Positions 26,032-36,644 are shown, counted from the stretch's first letter. The stretch: 64,000 nucleotides of DNA from Rouxiella sp. S1S-2 (GCF_009208105.1 NZ_WFKL01000001.1:2418001-2482000), one strand, 5' to 3'. A program made the numbers and translations. The notes: generated by a model from the sequence alone, not told the origin.

Positions 26032-27540
26032 ATGAAATTTTCAAAAAGTATTTTGTCACTTGCGGTAGCAATGACGCTACCTGCAGCGCTATTAATGCCT
26101 ACTACGGCACAGGCTCATGGCTATATTTCTACGCCGACTGCGCGAAATGTGATGTGTCATAAGGAAATGAATCATGAGACCACGCCAGGATGCGTGGCAT
26201 GGAAGAATGCCGGCAACGTGGGTTTGACTGAGCTCGGGGGTCATACCAACCGGGGCGGCAGAAATTACATGAATGAAATTCAAGACGGCGCGGTGTGCTC
26301 ATCAAACTATAGAGGCATCAACATTGGTCTCGCGAAGGGCGACTGGCCTATCTCTCCCCTGAAAGTAAATGCTGACGGTAGCGTCGACCTTTCCTATAAA
26401 TATACCGCCGTTCACGGTACCGACCATATCGCATTCTACATTACTAAATCTGAGTATAACCCGGCGAACCCGTTGAAATGGAGCGACCTGGAATTGTTGG
26501 GCCGCAGAGACGGTGATGCGAATAGCCAAGTTAATCCCAACCCCAACGCGCCAGACAGTAATAATGAGACTCACTTTAACTTTAAATTACCTTCACAACA
26601 GGCGGGCCGACATGTCATTTTCGCCGCCTGGCCTGTCTCTAAAAATCACGGTACCAATGAAGTATTTACCACCTGTGCTGACGTAGAAATTACCAATAAT
26701 GGCGTATCAACGCCGGGTTGGGAAAGAGTGGGTGACGGGATTAAGGCCGATGAGAATATTAAAGCAGGCACCACCGTGCGCTTCCGCCTGTTTGATTCAA
26801 TGAAAGCCGGATCAGTCGCGTTTGAAACCGAGTTCACCGCCTCAAACAATTTGGCTAAAAAAGACTGGTTATTTAAGTTGGCAAAACAAATTAATGCAGA
26901 AACCCATTTAGCCAAAGTCGGCACCTTGAAAAATAACGAAGTTACCCTCGGCGCCGCTGCCGCCTATTACGACGTTTATACCAAAAGTAGCCATAAATAC
27001 AGCAGCGCGGTTTATCTTGAGGCTGCCGAAGATGACGATCAACCCGTCAAGCCGCCGGTCAACCAAAATCAGGCCTTTTTAGATGGTCTAAACTTCACCG
27101 TTACTCCAACGGTGAATCCTAATCAGGTTACGTTTAAAGGCGTCACGGTGTCTAATACGCAAGCCACGGGCAATGTGTCTTATGTTTGGACGCTGCCTAA
27201 CAATGCTCAAATAACGGGCGAGGGCAAAGATAGTCAAAGCTTTGTGATAGAAAGAATTAAAAAAGAGCAAAATCTGCAGGTTAGCGTCAAGGTTAACGCT
27301 GGCAAGCTCTCTAAAACGCTAAAACAGTCGATTGTTGTTCCTGCAAAAGCGGACAATGATCAGGGTAATGAAACGCAATACCCGCAGTATGTTGCAGGCC
27401 AAAAGTATGCGCCTGGCGATAAAGTGTCTGCCAACGGCAGCAACTATCAGTGTAAAGCCGTACCACACGGTTGGTGGTGTGCTCAGGCAGCATACAACCC
27501 GGCCGGAAGCTACGGCAGCGATGCATGGAATAAAATCTAG
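26032..27540 (+). CDS. Secreted chitin-active LPMO (AA10) with chitin-binding module, 502 aa
   Basis: GbpA-like. A signal peptide ends TTAQA, so the mature protein begins with His29 (HGYISTP), the copper-binding N-terminal His of AA10 monooxygenases. The second copper His is at about residue 128 (TAVHGTDH). The catalytic domain (29 to about 220) cleaves chitin oxidatively. Middle domains (about 230-440) precede a C-terminal CBM5/12-type chitin-binding module (about 452-502, QYVAGQKYAPGDKV and GWWCAQAAYNP). The protein probably leaves the cell by type II secretion. It stands alone between ansA and sppA, which are neighbours in E. coli. Confidence 0.93.
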   Translation: MKFSKSILSLAVAMTLPAALLMPTTAQAHGYISTPTARNVMCHKEMNHETTPGCVAWKNAGNVGLTELGGHTNRGGRNYMNEIQDGAVCSSNYRGINIGLAKGDWPISPLKVNADGSVDLSYKYTAVHGTDHIAFYITKSEYNPANPLKWSDLELLGRRDGDANSQVNPNPNAPDSNNETHFNFKLPSQQAGRHVIFAAWPVSKNHGTNEVFTTCADVEITNNGVSTPGWERVGDGIKADENIKAGTTVRFRLFDSMKAGSVAFETEFTASNNLAKKDWLFKLAKQINAETHLAKVGTLKNNEVTLGAAAAYYDVYTKSSHKYSSAVYLEAAEDDDQPVKPPVNQNQAFLDGLNFTVTPTVNPNQVTFKGVTVSNTQATGNVSYVWTLPNNAQITGEGKDSQSFVIERIKKEQNLQVSVKVNAGKLSKTLKQSIVVPAKADNDQGNETQYPQYVAGQKYAPGDKVSANGSNYQCKAVPHGWWCAQAAYNPAGSYGSDAWNKI

Positions 27541-27576
27541 CGTTCTACAGGTTATCTGTATAAGAAAATAACCTGC

Positions 27577-27609
27577 AAAAAAAATGGCCCCGCGAAGGGG
27601 CCATTTTTT
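27577..27609. terminator. Bidirectional terminator between LPMO gene and sppA
   Basis: ATGGCCCC and GGGGCCAT form a stem with a GCGAA loop, flanked by a run of A and a run of T. A second stem (CAGGTTAT, 27547-27554; ATAACCTG, 27568-27575) lies just before. Confidence 0.9.
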
Positions 27610-27642
27610 ATGCTAAAGGCATGACAAGTAATGAAGGTTTTT

Positions 27643-29499
27643 TTACTTCACCTCACCGCAAGTGAGACACATCGCATAGCGATTTTGCGGGTCGTTCAGG
27701 TTATCAAACAAATCGGCCTGCGCGCTCATTTTCAGCGCCACGTCGGCAACCGGCGCAGGCAGATAAGCCTGTGCCACGGCAGGCAACATCGCGTGCACCG
27801 ACGCATTCATTTGCGAAAACAGCATGTCGCTGATGCTCGGTTGGTCAACGTACCAGTTCAACTGCCAAGTGGGCAGTTTCGCCAGCTCGGCGGCCTTTTT
27901 AACCGCGTCATCAAAGTCGCCCAGCTGATCTACCAGCCCGTTAGCCTTGGCATCTGTTCCGATCCACACGTGGCCCTGAGCGATTTGGTCAATCTGCTCT
28001 GGGGTTTTATTACGCGCCTTGGCAACCAGGCCGAGGAAGGTTTTATAGCCATTCTCGATGTTCATCTGCATCATCTGCGAGAACTCCGGTGGCAGAGCCT
28101 TGGTCACCGCAATATCGGCCAGCGGCGAGGTTGCCACGCCGTCGGTGTGCACGCCAAACTGGCCCAGCGTATCCTGATAGGTGTTGATCACCCCAAAGAT
28201 ACCGATTGAACCGGTGAGCGTGCTAGGGCTGGCGATAATGTAGTTGGCTGGCGTTGAAATCCAGTAACCGCCCGACGCCGCCATGCCGCCCATTGAAACG
28301 ACAACGGGTTTACCCGCGGCTCGGGCCGCGGCCAGTTCTGAGCGGATAACTTCGGAGGCGCTGACGCTGCCGCCCGGGCTGTTCACACGAAAAACAATCG
28401 CCTTAACTTTAGGGTCGAGGCGCGCCTGACGAATCTGCTCAGCGGTAGTGTCACCGCCCACATCGCCCGGCTGGCCTTCACCGTCAATGATGGCACCGTT
28501 GGCAAAGATAACCGCGATTTGCGCCGCGTTGTCGTCCTGCTTAATTTTCGGCGAATAGTCTTCAATGGTGGTGTAGTTGAAGTCTTTCTTCTGCTTGTTG
28601 AATCCGAATGCTTTAATCATCGCCTCGTCGGCATCACCGCGTGAGGCCAGTTCGTCAACCAGTTTGTTTTTCAGCGCGTATTGAGCCGTGTCTCCGCCCA
28701 CTTCCTGCAGACCACTCAGCATACCTGCAGCACCAGGGAATAACTGTTCAGGCGTCAACTGACGGTTGGCAGAAACAGTATTGAGATAGTTGTTCCACAG
28801 GCCAGTGACCCAACGAGTATCGGCATCTCGTGCAGCCGGAGACATATCGTCGCGCATCATCGGTTCAACCGCTGATTTATAGGTGCCCACGCGGAAGATA
28901 TTGGTGGTCACTTTCAGCTTGTCGAGCAACGTTTTGTAGTACAGCGTGTTGGTCGCAAAGCCGTGCAGGTCGACGGTACCCATCGGAGAAAGATAGATTT
29001 TGTTGGCAAAGCTGGCCAGATAGTACTGCGTCTGGTTATAGCTGTCGCCGACTGCATAGATGGGTTTGCCAGAGTCGCGAAACTCGCGCAGGGCCTTACC
29101 AATGTAGTGCAGCGAAGCCTGATCGGTGCCGGTAAAGTCGGTGAGAGACAGCACCAGGCCGGTGATATTACTGTCATCTTTGGCGGCACGAATCGTATCG
29201 ACCACGTCAAACAGCGAGGTTTCCTGCAGGCGATTGCTTGAGGTGCCCAACAGTTCACGTCCCAGTTGGCGAACCTTGTTATTCACCGTGGGTTTATCGA
29301 CCACACTTCCGCTCAAGTCAACCAGCAGTGCGCCTTTGCTTGGCGTTTCGACGGGTTTTGACTGCAACTGGAAATAAATTCCCACGCCGACCAAAATGAT
29401 CAGCACCAGGAAAAGATTAAGAATAAATTCTCTTACAAAATTAAGCAGACGCCATGTCCACCTAAAAAAACCGGCGATGATTCGCCACAGTATGCGCAT
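27643..29499 (-). CDS. sppA: Signal peptide peptidase SppA (protease IV), 618 aa
   Basis: Inner-membrane serine protease that degrades cleaved signal peptides; exactly the E. coli length. An N-terminal anchor (about 22-45) is followed by two ClpP-like halves. The catalytic Lys lies in [11 protein letters not shown] (near 209) and the nucleophile Ser in [12 protein letters not shown] (near 409). A conserved C-terminal LTCGEVK is present. In E. coli it neighbours ansA; here the LPMO gene separates them. Confidence 0.96.
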   Translation of the reverse strand: MRILWRIIAGFFRWTWRLLNFVREFILNLFLVLIILVGVGIYFQLQSKPVETPSKGALLVDLSGSVVDKPTVNNKVRQLGRELLGTSSNRLQETSLFDVVDTIRAAKDDSNITGLVLSLTDFTGTDQASLHYIGKALREFRDSGKPIYAVGDSYNQTQYYLASFANKIYLSPMGTVDLHGFATNTLYYKTLLDKLKVTTNIFRVGTYKSAVEPMMRDDMSPAARDADTRWVTGLWNNYLNTVSANRQLTPEQLFPGAAGMLSGLQEVGGDTAQYALKNKLVDELASRGDADEAMIKAFGFNKQKKDFNYTTIEDYSPKIKQDDNAAQIAVIFANGAIIDGEGQPGDVGGDTTAEQIRQARLDPKVKAIVFRVNSPGGSVSASEVIRSELAAARAAGKPVVVSMGGMAASGGYWISTPANYIIASPSTLTGSIGIFGVINTYQDTLGQFGVHTDGVATSPLADIAVTKALPPEFSQMMQMNIENGYKTFLGLVAKARNKTPEQIDQIAQGHVWIGTDAKANGLVDQLGDFDDAVKKAAELAKLPTWQLNWYVDQPSISDMLFSQMNASVHAMLPAVAQAYLPAPVADVALKMSAQADLFDNLNDPQNRYAMCLTCGEVK

Positions 29500-29663
29500 G
29501 TTCTCTCCATTAAGAGCGACTAGTGCTGCTATCCTAATGACCTGCCGGATAAAAGTCAGCTTTAAATCATTTCATAATTTGGCAGAGAGGTGGGGGCTGA
29601 TAGCCAGGGTCAGGCGGGTTATGTTAACGTTAAGCGAATACAACTCATTATCAGGAGAGATTT

Positions 29664-30215
29664 ATGGACGCTCTGGACCTGCTTTTAAACCGCCGTTCCG
29701 CCTCACGCCTTGCCGCTCCCGCGCCTTCTGGCGACGTTCTGCAAAACATCATCAACGCCGGTATGCGTGCGCCTGACCACGGGGCACTTCAACCGTGGCG
29801 CTTTGTGATTGTGGAAAATGATGGCCTGACTCGTTTTAGCAACTTGCTGAGAAGTGCGGCAGAGAAAGACGGCATGGACGAGAAGGCGATTGAGAAAGCC
29901 ACTCAGGCACCGATGCGCGCCCCGCAAATCATCACCATTATCGCTGACGTAAAAGAGAGCGCCAAAGTGCCAGAGTGGGAACAGGTTGTTTCCGCAGGCT
30001 GCGCTGTTCAGGCGATGCAGATGGCCGCCTTGGCTCAGGGTTTTAACGGCATCTGGCGTACCGGTGCCTGGACTGAGCACGCCGCCGTGCGCAAAGCGTT
30101 TGGCTGCGAAGAGAAAGACCACATCGTTGGCTTCCTCTACCTCGGGACTCCGCAGTTGAAATCCAGCACCCAGGTGATCCCGGCCGACAGCGCCGCTTTT
30201 GTCAGTTATTTCTAA
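29664..30215 (+). CDS. ydjA: YdjA, FMN-dependent nitroreductase-family protein, 183 aa
   Basis: Same length as E. coli YdjA and similar throughout: [15 protein letters not shown] (FMN phosphate-binding Arg/Ser), [33 protein letters not shown], and [11 protein letters not shown]. It is a minimal nitroreductase fold, cytoplasmic dimer, with unclear physiological substrate. In E. coli it leads into selD-topB; here selD is missing and a repeat element follows. Confidence 0.95.
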   Translation: MDALDLLLNRRSASRLAAPAPSGDVLQNIINAGMRAPDHGALQPWRFVIVENDGLTRFSNLLRSAAEKDGMDEKAIEKATQAPMRAPQIITIIADVKESAKVPEWEQVVSAGCAVQAMQMAALAQGFNGIWRTGAWTEHAAVRKAFGCEEKDHIVGFLYLGTPQLKSSTQVIPADSAAFVSYF

Positions 30216-30232
30216 AATCTACACGTAAAACA

Positions 30233-30359
30233 GCCCCATCCTAACCTTCCCCTGCTGAAAAAAGAGCGGGGGAAGGAACTCAGGCAACGTCTCGTCACTC
30301 TTTGACTGAACGCCGTGTTTTTAGCTCCCCTCGACATTGGGTGAGGGTTAGGCTGGGGC
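30233..30359. repeat. 127-bp imperfect inverted-repeat element (MITE/ERIC-like)
   Basis: GCCCCATCCTAACC (30233-30246) and GGTTAGGCTGGGGC (30346-30359) are inverted repeats with one mismatch. Inside, CCTTCCCC (30245-30252) and GGGGAAGG form a second hairpin. Such C-rich, nested-hairpin intergenic elements occur in many copies in some enterobacterial genomes. It fills most of the ydjA-topB gap; the remaining 200 bases up to topB show nothing else. Copy number elsewhere cannot be seen from here. Confidence 0.65.
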
Positions 30360-30567
30360 AGCCGACGCCCGGCCCAAAATGCACTGCTCAGCCGTGTAAA
30401 CATTAAGCTATTATTCCCTGATTTATCCGATAATTCCTTTTTTAGCCGTTTTTGTGAGCGAACGTCCCGCCCAAGTCATAATCCTGACTTATCAATTGTT
30501 GGCGCAGCGGCTAACATAGGGAGAACTAAAGGACGAGTTGTCACCCTCTGCCAGTGAGCCATGCCTG

Positions 30568-32532
30568 ATGCGACTATTTATTGCCGAAAAACCCAGCCTT
30601 GCCAGAGCAATCGCTGATGTATTGCCCAAACCCCATCGACGGGGTGACGGATATATTGCCTGCGGCAGTCAGGACGTGGTCACCTGGTGCGTCGGACACT
30701 TGCTGGAGCAGGCGCAGCCGGATGCCTACAACAGCCGCTTTGCACGCTGGGCGCTTGAAGATCTGCCGATTATCCCGGATAAATGGCAGCTTCAGCCGCG
30801 CGCTTCCGTCGCTAAACAGCTGAATGTTATTAAGAGGCTGTTGCTCGAGGCCAGTGAAGTGGTTCACGCCGGTGACCCTGATCGCGAGGGGCAACTGTTG
30901 GTGGATGAAGTTCTCGATTATCTCGAACTGGTGCCCGAAAAGCGTCAGCAGGTGCAACGCTGTCTGGTAAATGACCTCAATCCGCAGGCGGTTGAGCGCG
31001 CGGTTTCCAGAATGCGCGACAACAAAGAATTTATTCCGCTGTGCGTTTCCGCGCTGGCCCGTTCGCGCGCTGACTGGCTGTATGGCATCAATATGACCCG
31101 CGCTTATACCATTCTCGGGCGCAATGCCGGTTATAACGGCGTGCTGTCGGTCGGGCGAGTACAAACGCCGGTGCTCGGGCTGGTGGTGCGCCGCGATGAA
31201 GAGATTGAAAACTTTGTGCCCAGAGACTTCTTTGAGGTCAAGGCACACATTGTTACCCCCGCCGACGAGCGTTTTGTGGCTATCTGGCAGCCTAGCGAAT
31301 CCTGTGAACCCTTTCAGGACGAAGAAGGGCGACTCCTTCATCGCCCGCTTGCCGACCATGTGGTAGCGCGTATCGGCGGCCAGCCGGCTATCGTTAGTGG
31401 TTATAATGACAAGCGCGAATCCGAAGTCTCACCGCTGCCGTTTTCGCTGTCTACGCTGCAAATCGAAGGGGCTAAAGCTTTTAACCTGAGTGCACAGAAG
31501 ATCCTTGATATCTGCCAGCGGCTGTATGAAACGCATAAACTGATTACTTACCCACGTTCCGACAGCCGCTATTTGCCGGAGGAGCATTTTGCCGGGCGTC
31601 ATTCGGTGTTAAACGCCATTAGCGTTCATCAGCCGGACCTGATGCCGCAGCCTGCGCTGGATACTGACAAGCGTAACCGCTGCTGGGACGATAAAAAAGT
31701 GGATGCGCACCACGCGATTATTCCCACCGCGCGCAGCAGTCGCGTTAACCTGACTGAAGATGAAAGCAAAATTTATGGCATGATTGCCCGCCAGTATCTG
31801 ATGCAGTTTTGCGCCGATGCAGTATTTCGCAAGTGCGTGATTGACCTGGATATCGCCGGTGGCAAGTTCGTTGCCAAGGCGCGTTTTCTGGCCGAGGCCG
31901 GGTGGCGTACGCTGCTTGGCAGCAAAGAGCGCGATGAAGAGAACGAAGGTACGCCGCTGCCGGTGGTTGCCAAGGGTGATGAGCTGTTGTGCGAACGGGG
32001 TGAAGTGGTGGAGCGGCAAACTCAGCCGCCTAGACCGTTTACCGACGCCACGCTGCTGTCGGCGATGACCGGGATTGCGCGTTTTGTACAAGACAAGGCG
32101 CTCAAAAAGATCCTGCGTGCCACCGATGGACTCGGCACCGAAGCGACCCGCGCAGGCATTATCGAGCTGCTGTTCCGCCGTGAGTTCTTGTACAAGAAAG
32201 GGCGCTATATTCACTCCAGCGATACCGGCAGGGCGCTCATTCACTCCTTGCCGGACATTGCCGCCAGACCGGATATGACCGCCGATTGGGAATCAACCTT
32301 GACGCGCATCAGCGAGAAGAACTGCCGCTATCAGGATTTTATGCAGCCACTGGTCAGCACGTTGCAAGACTTGATTGTTCAGGCCAAGCAAAATCGCGTA
32401 TCACCGGCGTTTCGCACTATTCCTTCCAAGCCGAATTCATTCAAAGCGAAGGCTAGCTCATCTAAATCAAAAACAGGTGACGCACCGAAGCGCAAACGTG
32501 CTGCCCCTAAATCAGACCAGGCCGCTGAGTAA
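30568..32532 (+). CDS. topB: DNA topoisomerase III, 654 aa
   Basis: Type IA topoisomerase that decatenates and unlinks DNA. The TOPRIM domain opens with [20 protein letters not shown] and holds [16 protein letters not shown]. The active-site Tyr is in [17 protein letters not shown]. Further family motifs are [19 protein letters not shown] and [20 protein letters not shown] start at the ATG at 30568, ten codons inside the longest frame, as in E. coli TopB. The basic, Ser/Lys-rich tail is of normal type. Its 3' end overlaps nudG tail-to-tail by 26 bases. Confidence 0.96.
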   Translation: MRLFIAEKPSLARAIADVLPKPHRRGDGYIACGSQDVVTWCVGHLLEQAQPDAYNSRFARWALEDLPIIPDKWQLQPRASVAKQLNVIKRLLLEASEVVHAGDPDREGQLLVDEVLDYLELVPEKRQQVQRCLVNDLNPQAVERAVSRMRDNKEFIPLCVSALARSRADWLYGINMTRAYTILGRNAGYNGVLSVGRVQTPVLGLVVRRDEEIENFVPRDFFEVKAHIVTPADERFVAIWQPSESCEPFQDEEGRLLHRPLADHVVARIGGQPAIVSGYNDKRESEVSPLPFSLSTLQIEGAKAFNLSAQKILDICQRLYETHKLITYPRSDSRYLPEEHFAGRHSVLNAISVHQPDLMPQPALDTDKRNRCWDDKKVDAHHAIIPTARSSRVNLTEDESKIYGMIARQYLMQFCADAVFRKCVIDLDIAGGKFVAKARFLAEAGWRTLLGSKERDEENEGTPLPVVAKGDELLCERGEVVERQTQPPRPFTDATLLSAMTGIARFVQDKALKKILRATDGLGTEATRAGIIELLFRREFLYKKGRYIHSSDTGRALIHSLPDIAARPDMTADWESTLTRISEKNCRYQDFMQPLVSTLQDLIVQAKQNRVSPAFRTIPSKPNSFKAKASSSKSKTGDAPKRKRAAPKSDQAAE

Positions 32533-32926
32533 TGTCCGCAATATACGCGTTGAGCAGGGGAATATCCGCCGGAGCCAGCGGAAAGGAAAACGCTTCGAGA
32601 GGCGTAACCCAGCGCACTTCGCTGTGACAACGTAACGCAATATTGCCGCTGAAACCGCTGACTCGCCACGCGTGCAGCTCAATCAGGCGTTCGCCCTGCT
32701 GCCAGGTATTGCTGGCAACCCATTTTTCCACTTGAGCATGAATGTTAAGTTCTTCACTCAGCTCTCTGAACAATGCTTCCCGCTGTGTTTCACCGACTTC
32801 AACTTTTCCACCGGGAAACTCCCACATGCCGGCCAAATCGCTTTGGCCGTCGCGGCAGGCCAGAAGAATGTGGCCGTCGCGCTCTATAATGGCGGCGACC
32901 ACCTCTACCGGTTTCAACGGTTTCAC
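32507..32926 (-). CDS. nudG: NudG, Nudix (deoxy)nucleoside triphosphate pyrophosphohydrolase, 139 aa
   Basis: The Nudix box is complete: [20 protein letters not shown] with further EEL (about residues 38-60). [18 protein letters not shown] matches E. coli NudG rather than MutT at the N-terminus. The enzyme cleaves oxidised pyrimidine nucleotides such as 5-hydroxy-CTP. It overlaps xthA by 4 bases, so a DNA-repair enzyme and a pool sanitiser are cotranscribed, and it overlaps topB at its 3' end. Confidence 0.9.
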   Translation of the reverse strand: MKPLKPVEVVAAIIERDGHILLACRDGQSDLAGMWEFPGGKVEVGETQREALFRELSEELNIHAQVEKWVASNTWQQGERLIELHAWRVSGFSGNIALRCHSEVRWVTPLEAFSFPLAPADIPLLNAYIADITQRPGLI

Positions 32927-33732
32927 TTCAGGTCAAACTCGGCCCAAACGGGTGCGTGGTCCGAAGGTTTTTCCATCGCACGCGTCTCGTAGTCAATGCC
33001 GGTCGCTATGCAGCGTGCCGCTAACGGCTGGCTAGCCAGCACCAGGTCGATACGCAGGCCGCGGTTGTCGTCAAAGCCTTTTGAACGATAGTCAAACCAC
33101 GAGAAGCGGTCGTTAACCTCAGGATTCGCCGAGCGGAAGGTGTCAACTAAACCCCAGCCCTTAAGGCGCTCCATCCACTCTCGCTCTTCCGGCAGGAACG
33201 AGCATTTGCCGGTGCGCAACCAGCGTTTACGGCTGTCTTCGCCGATGCCGATATCCAGGTCAGTTGGGCTGATATTCACATCGCCCATCACCACGACCGG
33301 GTTTTCAACCGCCATTTGCTGCTGTAAATAGTCCTGCAAATCCTGGTAAAAACGCTGTTTGGCCGGGAATTTAGTCGGATGGTCGCGGCTTTCTCCCTGC
33401 GGGAAGTAGCCGTTGATCACCGTTAGCAGACCGTGCGGAGTTTGAATGTCGGCCATGATAATGCGGCGCTGCGCATCTTCTTCATCGCCAGGAAATCCGC
33501 GACGCACCGCCACAGGAGCTTCTTTGGTCAGCAGTGCCACGCCGTAGTGGCCTTTCTGGCCGTGATAAAAGACGTGATAGCCATGCTGGCTGACCTCTTC
33601 AAGCGGGAACATGTCGTCATGGACTTTTGTTTCCTGCAGGCCGATGACGTCTGGCTGATGTTGTTCGATGATGGCGGCAAGCTGATGAGGGCGAGCGCGC
33701 AATCCGTTGATATTAAAAGAGACGAACTTCAT
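32923..33732 (-). CDS. xthA: Exonuclease III, 269 aa
   Basis: Main AP endonuclease and 3'-5' exonuclease of base excision repair. Catalytic motifs of the EEP fold are intact: [60 protein letters not shown], and the final [10 protein letters not shown]. Length agrees with E. coli (268 aa). First gene of xthA-nudG, divergent from tyrR. Confidence 0.96.
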   Translation of the reverse strand: MKFVSFNINGLRARPHQLAAIIEQHQPDVIGLQETKVHDDMFPLEEVSQHGYHVFYHGQKGHYGVALLTKEAPVAVRRGFPGDEEDAQRRIIMADIQTPHGLLTVINGYFPQGESRDHPTKFPAKQRFYQDLQDYLQQQMAVENPVVVMGDVNISPTDLDIGIGEDSRKRWLRTGKCSFLPEEREWMERLKGWGLVDTFRSANPEVNDRFSWFDYRSKGFDDNRGLRIDLVLASQPLAARCIATGIDYETRAMEKPSDHAPVWAEFDLK

Positions 33733-33887
33733 AGTCGGGAACCATTTGGCATTGAAATCAGGCGATGATGTTAGCAGAGTTTTTTGTCAAATGTAACGCG
33801 CCTTGGCGGCGTAAGTTGCCGCATTCAGAGGCGGGCGGCGCAAGAAATACTCAGCGTGGGTGATGATTTCGACAGGGCGCTAATTTT

Positions 33888-33907
33888 CTGTCAACATTTT
33901 GTGACAG
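33888..33907. promoter_or_regulatory. Inverted repeat upstream of tyrR
   Basis: CTGTCA (33888-33893) and TGACAG (33902-33907) are exact inverted repeats with an eight-base centre, about 75 bases before the tyrR start. TyrR represses its own gene in E. coli, but this motif fits the TYR box (TGTAAA-N6-TTTACA) only loosely, so the call is tentative. Confidence 0.4.
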
Positions 33908-33982
33908 TCTCTTTTTACAGTGCCCACGACAGGGTATTATAAGCCTATGAATTTTTGCGTTTCCTGAAAAAGGTCTACACTG

Positions 33983-35554
33983 ATGCGCCTTGAAGTATTT
34001 TGCGAAGACCGTCTGGGTCTTGCCAGAGAGTTGCTCGATTTATTAGTGCTGCGCAGTATTGATCTGCATGGGATAGAAATCGCCTCAATCGGGCGTATTT
34101 ACCTCAACTTCTCGCAGCTTGATTTTGATACCTTCCGCGCGCTGATGGCAGAAATTCGCCGCATTGAAGGCGTGACCGACGTCAGAACCGTGCCTTTCAT
34201 GCCTTCCGAACGTGAACACCGCGCCTTGCGTGCGTTGCTGGTCTCAATGCCTGAGCCGGTATTTTCCATCGACATGAAAGGCAAGATTGAGCAGGCCAAC
34301 CCCGCAGCGCAGGCCCTTTTTGAGCTTGACGATGCGAGGATCCGCAATCACACCGCCGCCAGTCTAATCAACGGCTACAACTTCACCCGTTGGCTTGAAA
34401 TGGACAGCACCCGTCCGCACACCGAGCGTGTGGTGATCCACGGGCAAGATTTTTTGATGGACCTCACGCCGATTCAGCTCGACGATGAAAACGAATCGAA
34501 TGAAGTGGTGGGTGCCGTGGTGATGCTTAAATCTGCCGCACGTATGGGCCGCCAACTGCAAGATTTGACCATCAATGACGAGCGTGAATTTGACCATATT
34601 GTGGCCGTCAGCCCAAAAATGCGTCAAGTCCTTGAGCAGGCTAAAAAGTTGGCAATGCTTGATGCCCCGCTGTTGATCGTTGGTGATACTGGCACCGGTA
34701 AAGATTTGTTGGCACGCGCCTGTCACCTGCGCAGTGCGCGCGGCAAAAATGCGTTCCTCGGACTTAATTGCGCCTCACTGCCTGACGACGTGGTCGAGAG
34801 TGAGCTATTTGGCTACGCGCCGGGCGCGTATCCTAATGCCGTTGAAGGTAAAAAAGGCTTCTTTGAGCAGGCTAACGGCGGCTCGGTGCTGCTTGATGAA
34901 ATTGGCGAAATGTCGCCAAGAATGCAGATAAAGCTGCTGCGTTTTCTCAACGACGGCACCTTCCGCCGCGTAGGTGAGGAGCATGAGGTGCGTGTTGACG
35001 TCCGAGTTATCTGTGCGACGCAGAAAAATCTGGTTGAGCTGGTGCAGCGCGGCGATTTCCGCGAAGATCTCTATTATCGTCTCAACGTGCTGACCGTGAC
35101 GCTGCCCCCGCTGCGCGATCGTCCTACTGACATTATGCCGCTGACCGAGCTGTTTGTAGCGCGCTTTGCCGATGAGCAGGGCATGGCGCGACCAAAACTC
35201 AACGCCCAACTGAGCAGTTATTTAACCCACTACGGCTGGCCGGGCAATGTGCGTCAGTTGAAAAACGCCGTTTATCGCGCCCTGACTCAGCTCGAAGGCA
35301 ACGAGCTTCGCCCGCAGGACATCGCGTTGCCTGATTTTGACGTCGAAGTTACGCTGGGTGAAGAGGCGTTAAACGGCTCGCTTGACGATATCAGCAAGCG
35401 CTTTGAGCGTTCCGTGCTGACCCGCCTGTATCGCACTTATCCGAGCACGCGAAAATTGGCTAAGCGTTTAGGCGTTTCGCACACTGCAATTGCCAACAAA
35501 CTGCGTGAATATGGCTTAAGCAGTCGCAGGCCAGAAGGTGACGGCGAAGAATAA
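33983..35554 (+). CDS. tyrR: TyrR, aromatic amino-acid-responsive regulator, 523 aa
   Basis: Controls synthesis and transport of aromatic amino acids. The order is ACT domain (1-70, MRLEVFCEDRLGLAREL), PAS domain (about 78-190), AAA+ domain (about 205-430) with Walker A GDTGTGKDLLA, and a C-terminal Fis-like HTH (TRKLAKRLGVSHTAIANKL). The usual GAFTGA loop for sigma-54 contact is replaced by GAYPNAVEG, as expected of TyrR, which acts at sigma-70 promoters. Ten residues longer than the E. coli protein. Ended by the hairpin at 35572. Confidence 0.95.
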   Translation: MRLEVFCEDRLGLARELLDLLVLRSIDLHGIEIASIGRIYLNFSQLDFDTFRALMAEIRRIEGVTDVRTVPFMPSEREHRALRALLVSMPEPVFSIDMKGKIEQANPAAQALFELDDARIRNHTAASLINGYNFTRWLEMDSTRPHTERVVIHGQDFLMDLTPIQLDDENESNEVVGAVVMLKSAARMGRQLQDLTINDEREFDHIVAVSPKMRQVLEQAKKLAMLDAPLLIVGDTGTGKDLLARACHLRSARGKNAFLGLNCASLPDDVVESELFGYAPGAYPNAVEGKKGFFEQANGGSVLLDEIGEMSPRMQIKLLRFLNDGTFRRVGEEHEVRVDVRVICATQKNLVELVQRGDFREDLYYRLNVLTVTLPPLRDRPTDIMPLTELFVARFADEQGMARPKLNAQLSSYLTHYGWPGNVRQLKNAVYRALTQLEGNELRPQDIALPDFDVEVTLGEEALNGSLDDISKRFERSVLTRLYRTYPSTRKLAKRLGVSHTAIANKLREYGLSSRRPEGDGEE

Positions 35555-35571
35555 ATCGCCCTCGTTGGCCT

Positions 35572-35602
35572 AAAAAATCCCGCTATCCGGCGGGATTTTT
35601 TG
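35572..35602. terminator. Bidirectional terminator between tyrR and the LysR gene
   Basis: AAAAATCCCGC and GCGGGATTTTT form a stem around a short loop, with A and T runs at its base. It separates convergent tyrR and the LysR-type gene, which ends at 35606. Confidence 0.88.
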
Positions 35603-35605
35603 TTT

Positions 35606-36574
35606 CTATTCCTGATGCAAAGACTGCATCACGCGCGCGTGTTCGTTGGCCTCAAGGCAGACAAACTCCGGTAGCAGATTGGCCGCGGCCTGCTTCAAGG
35701 CTTCAATTAATGCCAGCACTATGGGACGCGGCGGTTTTGACAGCGGCGTAGTGACGCCAAAGTAATACGGAATATCGACATCAAGCTCCCTCAGTACGAC
35801 TCCCAACAGCGGCAGCCCATAGGCGGTGACCGGTTCAAGAATGGCAACGCCTAATCCTGCGCGAATGCAAGCCAAGATATTTACTGAAGAGTTGGTTTCA
35901 ATAATCCCCGCCGGTTTAACATTGGCCCTGCGCAATACCTGCTCATACCGCCTGCGCAGGCGGTATGGATTGTAGGGTGTAATCAGTTTGCGGGCGGCTA
36001 AATCGCCGAGCGAAATCTGACTTTTTTGCGCCAACGGATCGTCTTCTTTCAGCGCCAATACGCAGCGTGACTGACCAATCCAATGCACCTGAACCCCCTG
36101 ATGTTCAAGGGGCAGGCTGCTAATGCCTAACTCGGCCTGGGCGGTAATAATGGCGTGCGCCGTTTGCTCGGCCGAGTCGCTCAGAATTTGCACCGCATCG
36201 TCCAGGCTTATTTTTGCCAGCGCCATGGGAAGTAAACCTGAAGCCATAGACGGCGTCGCGGCAACCAGCAGCGGCGTTTTTTCTTCTTTCCAGATTTCAT
36301 TGGCCCGCCGTCTTATCTGCTGCAGTGAAATCAACGCTGTCTCAACGTATTCGTGCAGGCGCAATGCCTGCTCGGTCGGATGAATACGCGGCCCGTTGCG
36401 CAAAAAAAGCGGGTAGCCGATTGCATTTTCCAAATCCTGAATCAGCCGAGTGACGGCAGGCTGCGAGCGCTGCAGAACTTTGGCTGCCGCCGTCACGCTG
36501 CCCGACGAGATAACCGCAGAGAAAGCCTCTAACTGTCGAAGATCCAGATCGTTAAGGGAAGTCATTTTCGGCAT
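35606..36574 (-). CDS. LysR-type regulator of the adjacent monooxygenase-ABC operon, 322 aa
   Basis: Winged helix at the N-terminus (LRQLEAFSAVISSGSVTAAA, QRSQPAVTRLIQDLE, about residues 12-56), then a two-lobe effector domain (about 95-300). It is divergent from the flavin monooxygenase gene, with a 15-bp palindrome between, the standard arrangement of a LysR activator and its target. The inducer is probably the compound imported or oxidised by the operon. GcvA/CynR-like subgroup not assigned. Confidence 0.9.
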   Translation of the reverse strand: MPKMTSLNDLDLRQLEAFSAVISSGSVTAAAKVLQRSQPAVTRLIQDLENAIGYPLFLRNGPRIHPTEQALRLHEYVETALISLQQIRRRANEIWKEEKTPLLVAATPSMASGLLPMALAKISLDDAVQILSDSAEQTAHAIITAQAELGISSLPLEHQGVQVHWIGQSRCVLALKEDDPLAQKSQISLGDLAARKLITPYNPYRLRRRYEQVLRRANVKPAGIIETNSSVNILACIRAGLGVAILEPVTAYGLPLLGVVLRELDVDIPYYFGVTTPLSKPPRPIVLALIEALKQAAANLLPEFVCLEANEHARVMQSLHQE

Positions 36575-36629
36575 CCGTAAGTCCTTAATTTTTCATTAGC
36601 GGCAATTTTAATTGCATTTTTAGAATAAG

Positions 36630-36644
36630 CTAATTATTAATTAG
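36630..36644. promoter_or_regulatory. 15-bp palindrome, probable LysR-box
   Basis: CTAATTATTAATTAG is perfectly symmetrical about its central T and sits in the 168-base divergent region, 55 bases before the LysR-type start and 98 bases before the monooxygenase start. It fits the A+T-rich T-N11-A operator class. Confidence 0.65.

Noticed and set aside
25718..26071. 117-codon minus-strand frame between ansA and the LPMO gene
   Set aside because: It runs into the signal-peptide codons of the LPMO gene and has no recognisable features or good ribosome binding site.
30574..31359. 261-codon frame opposite topB
   Set aside because: Antisense shadow of a conserved gene.
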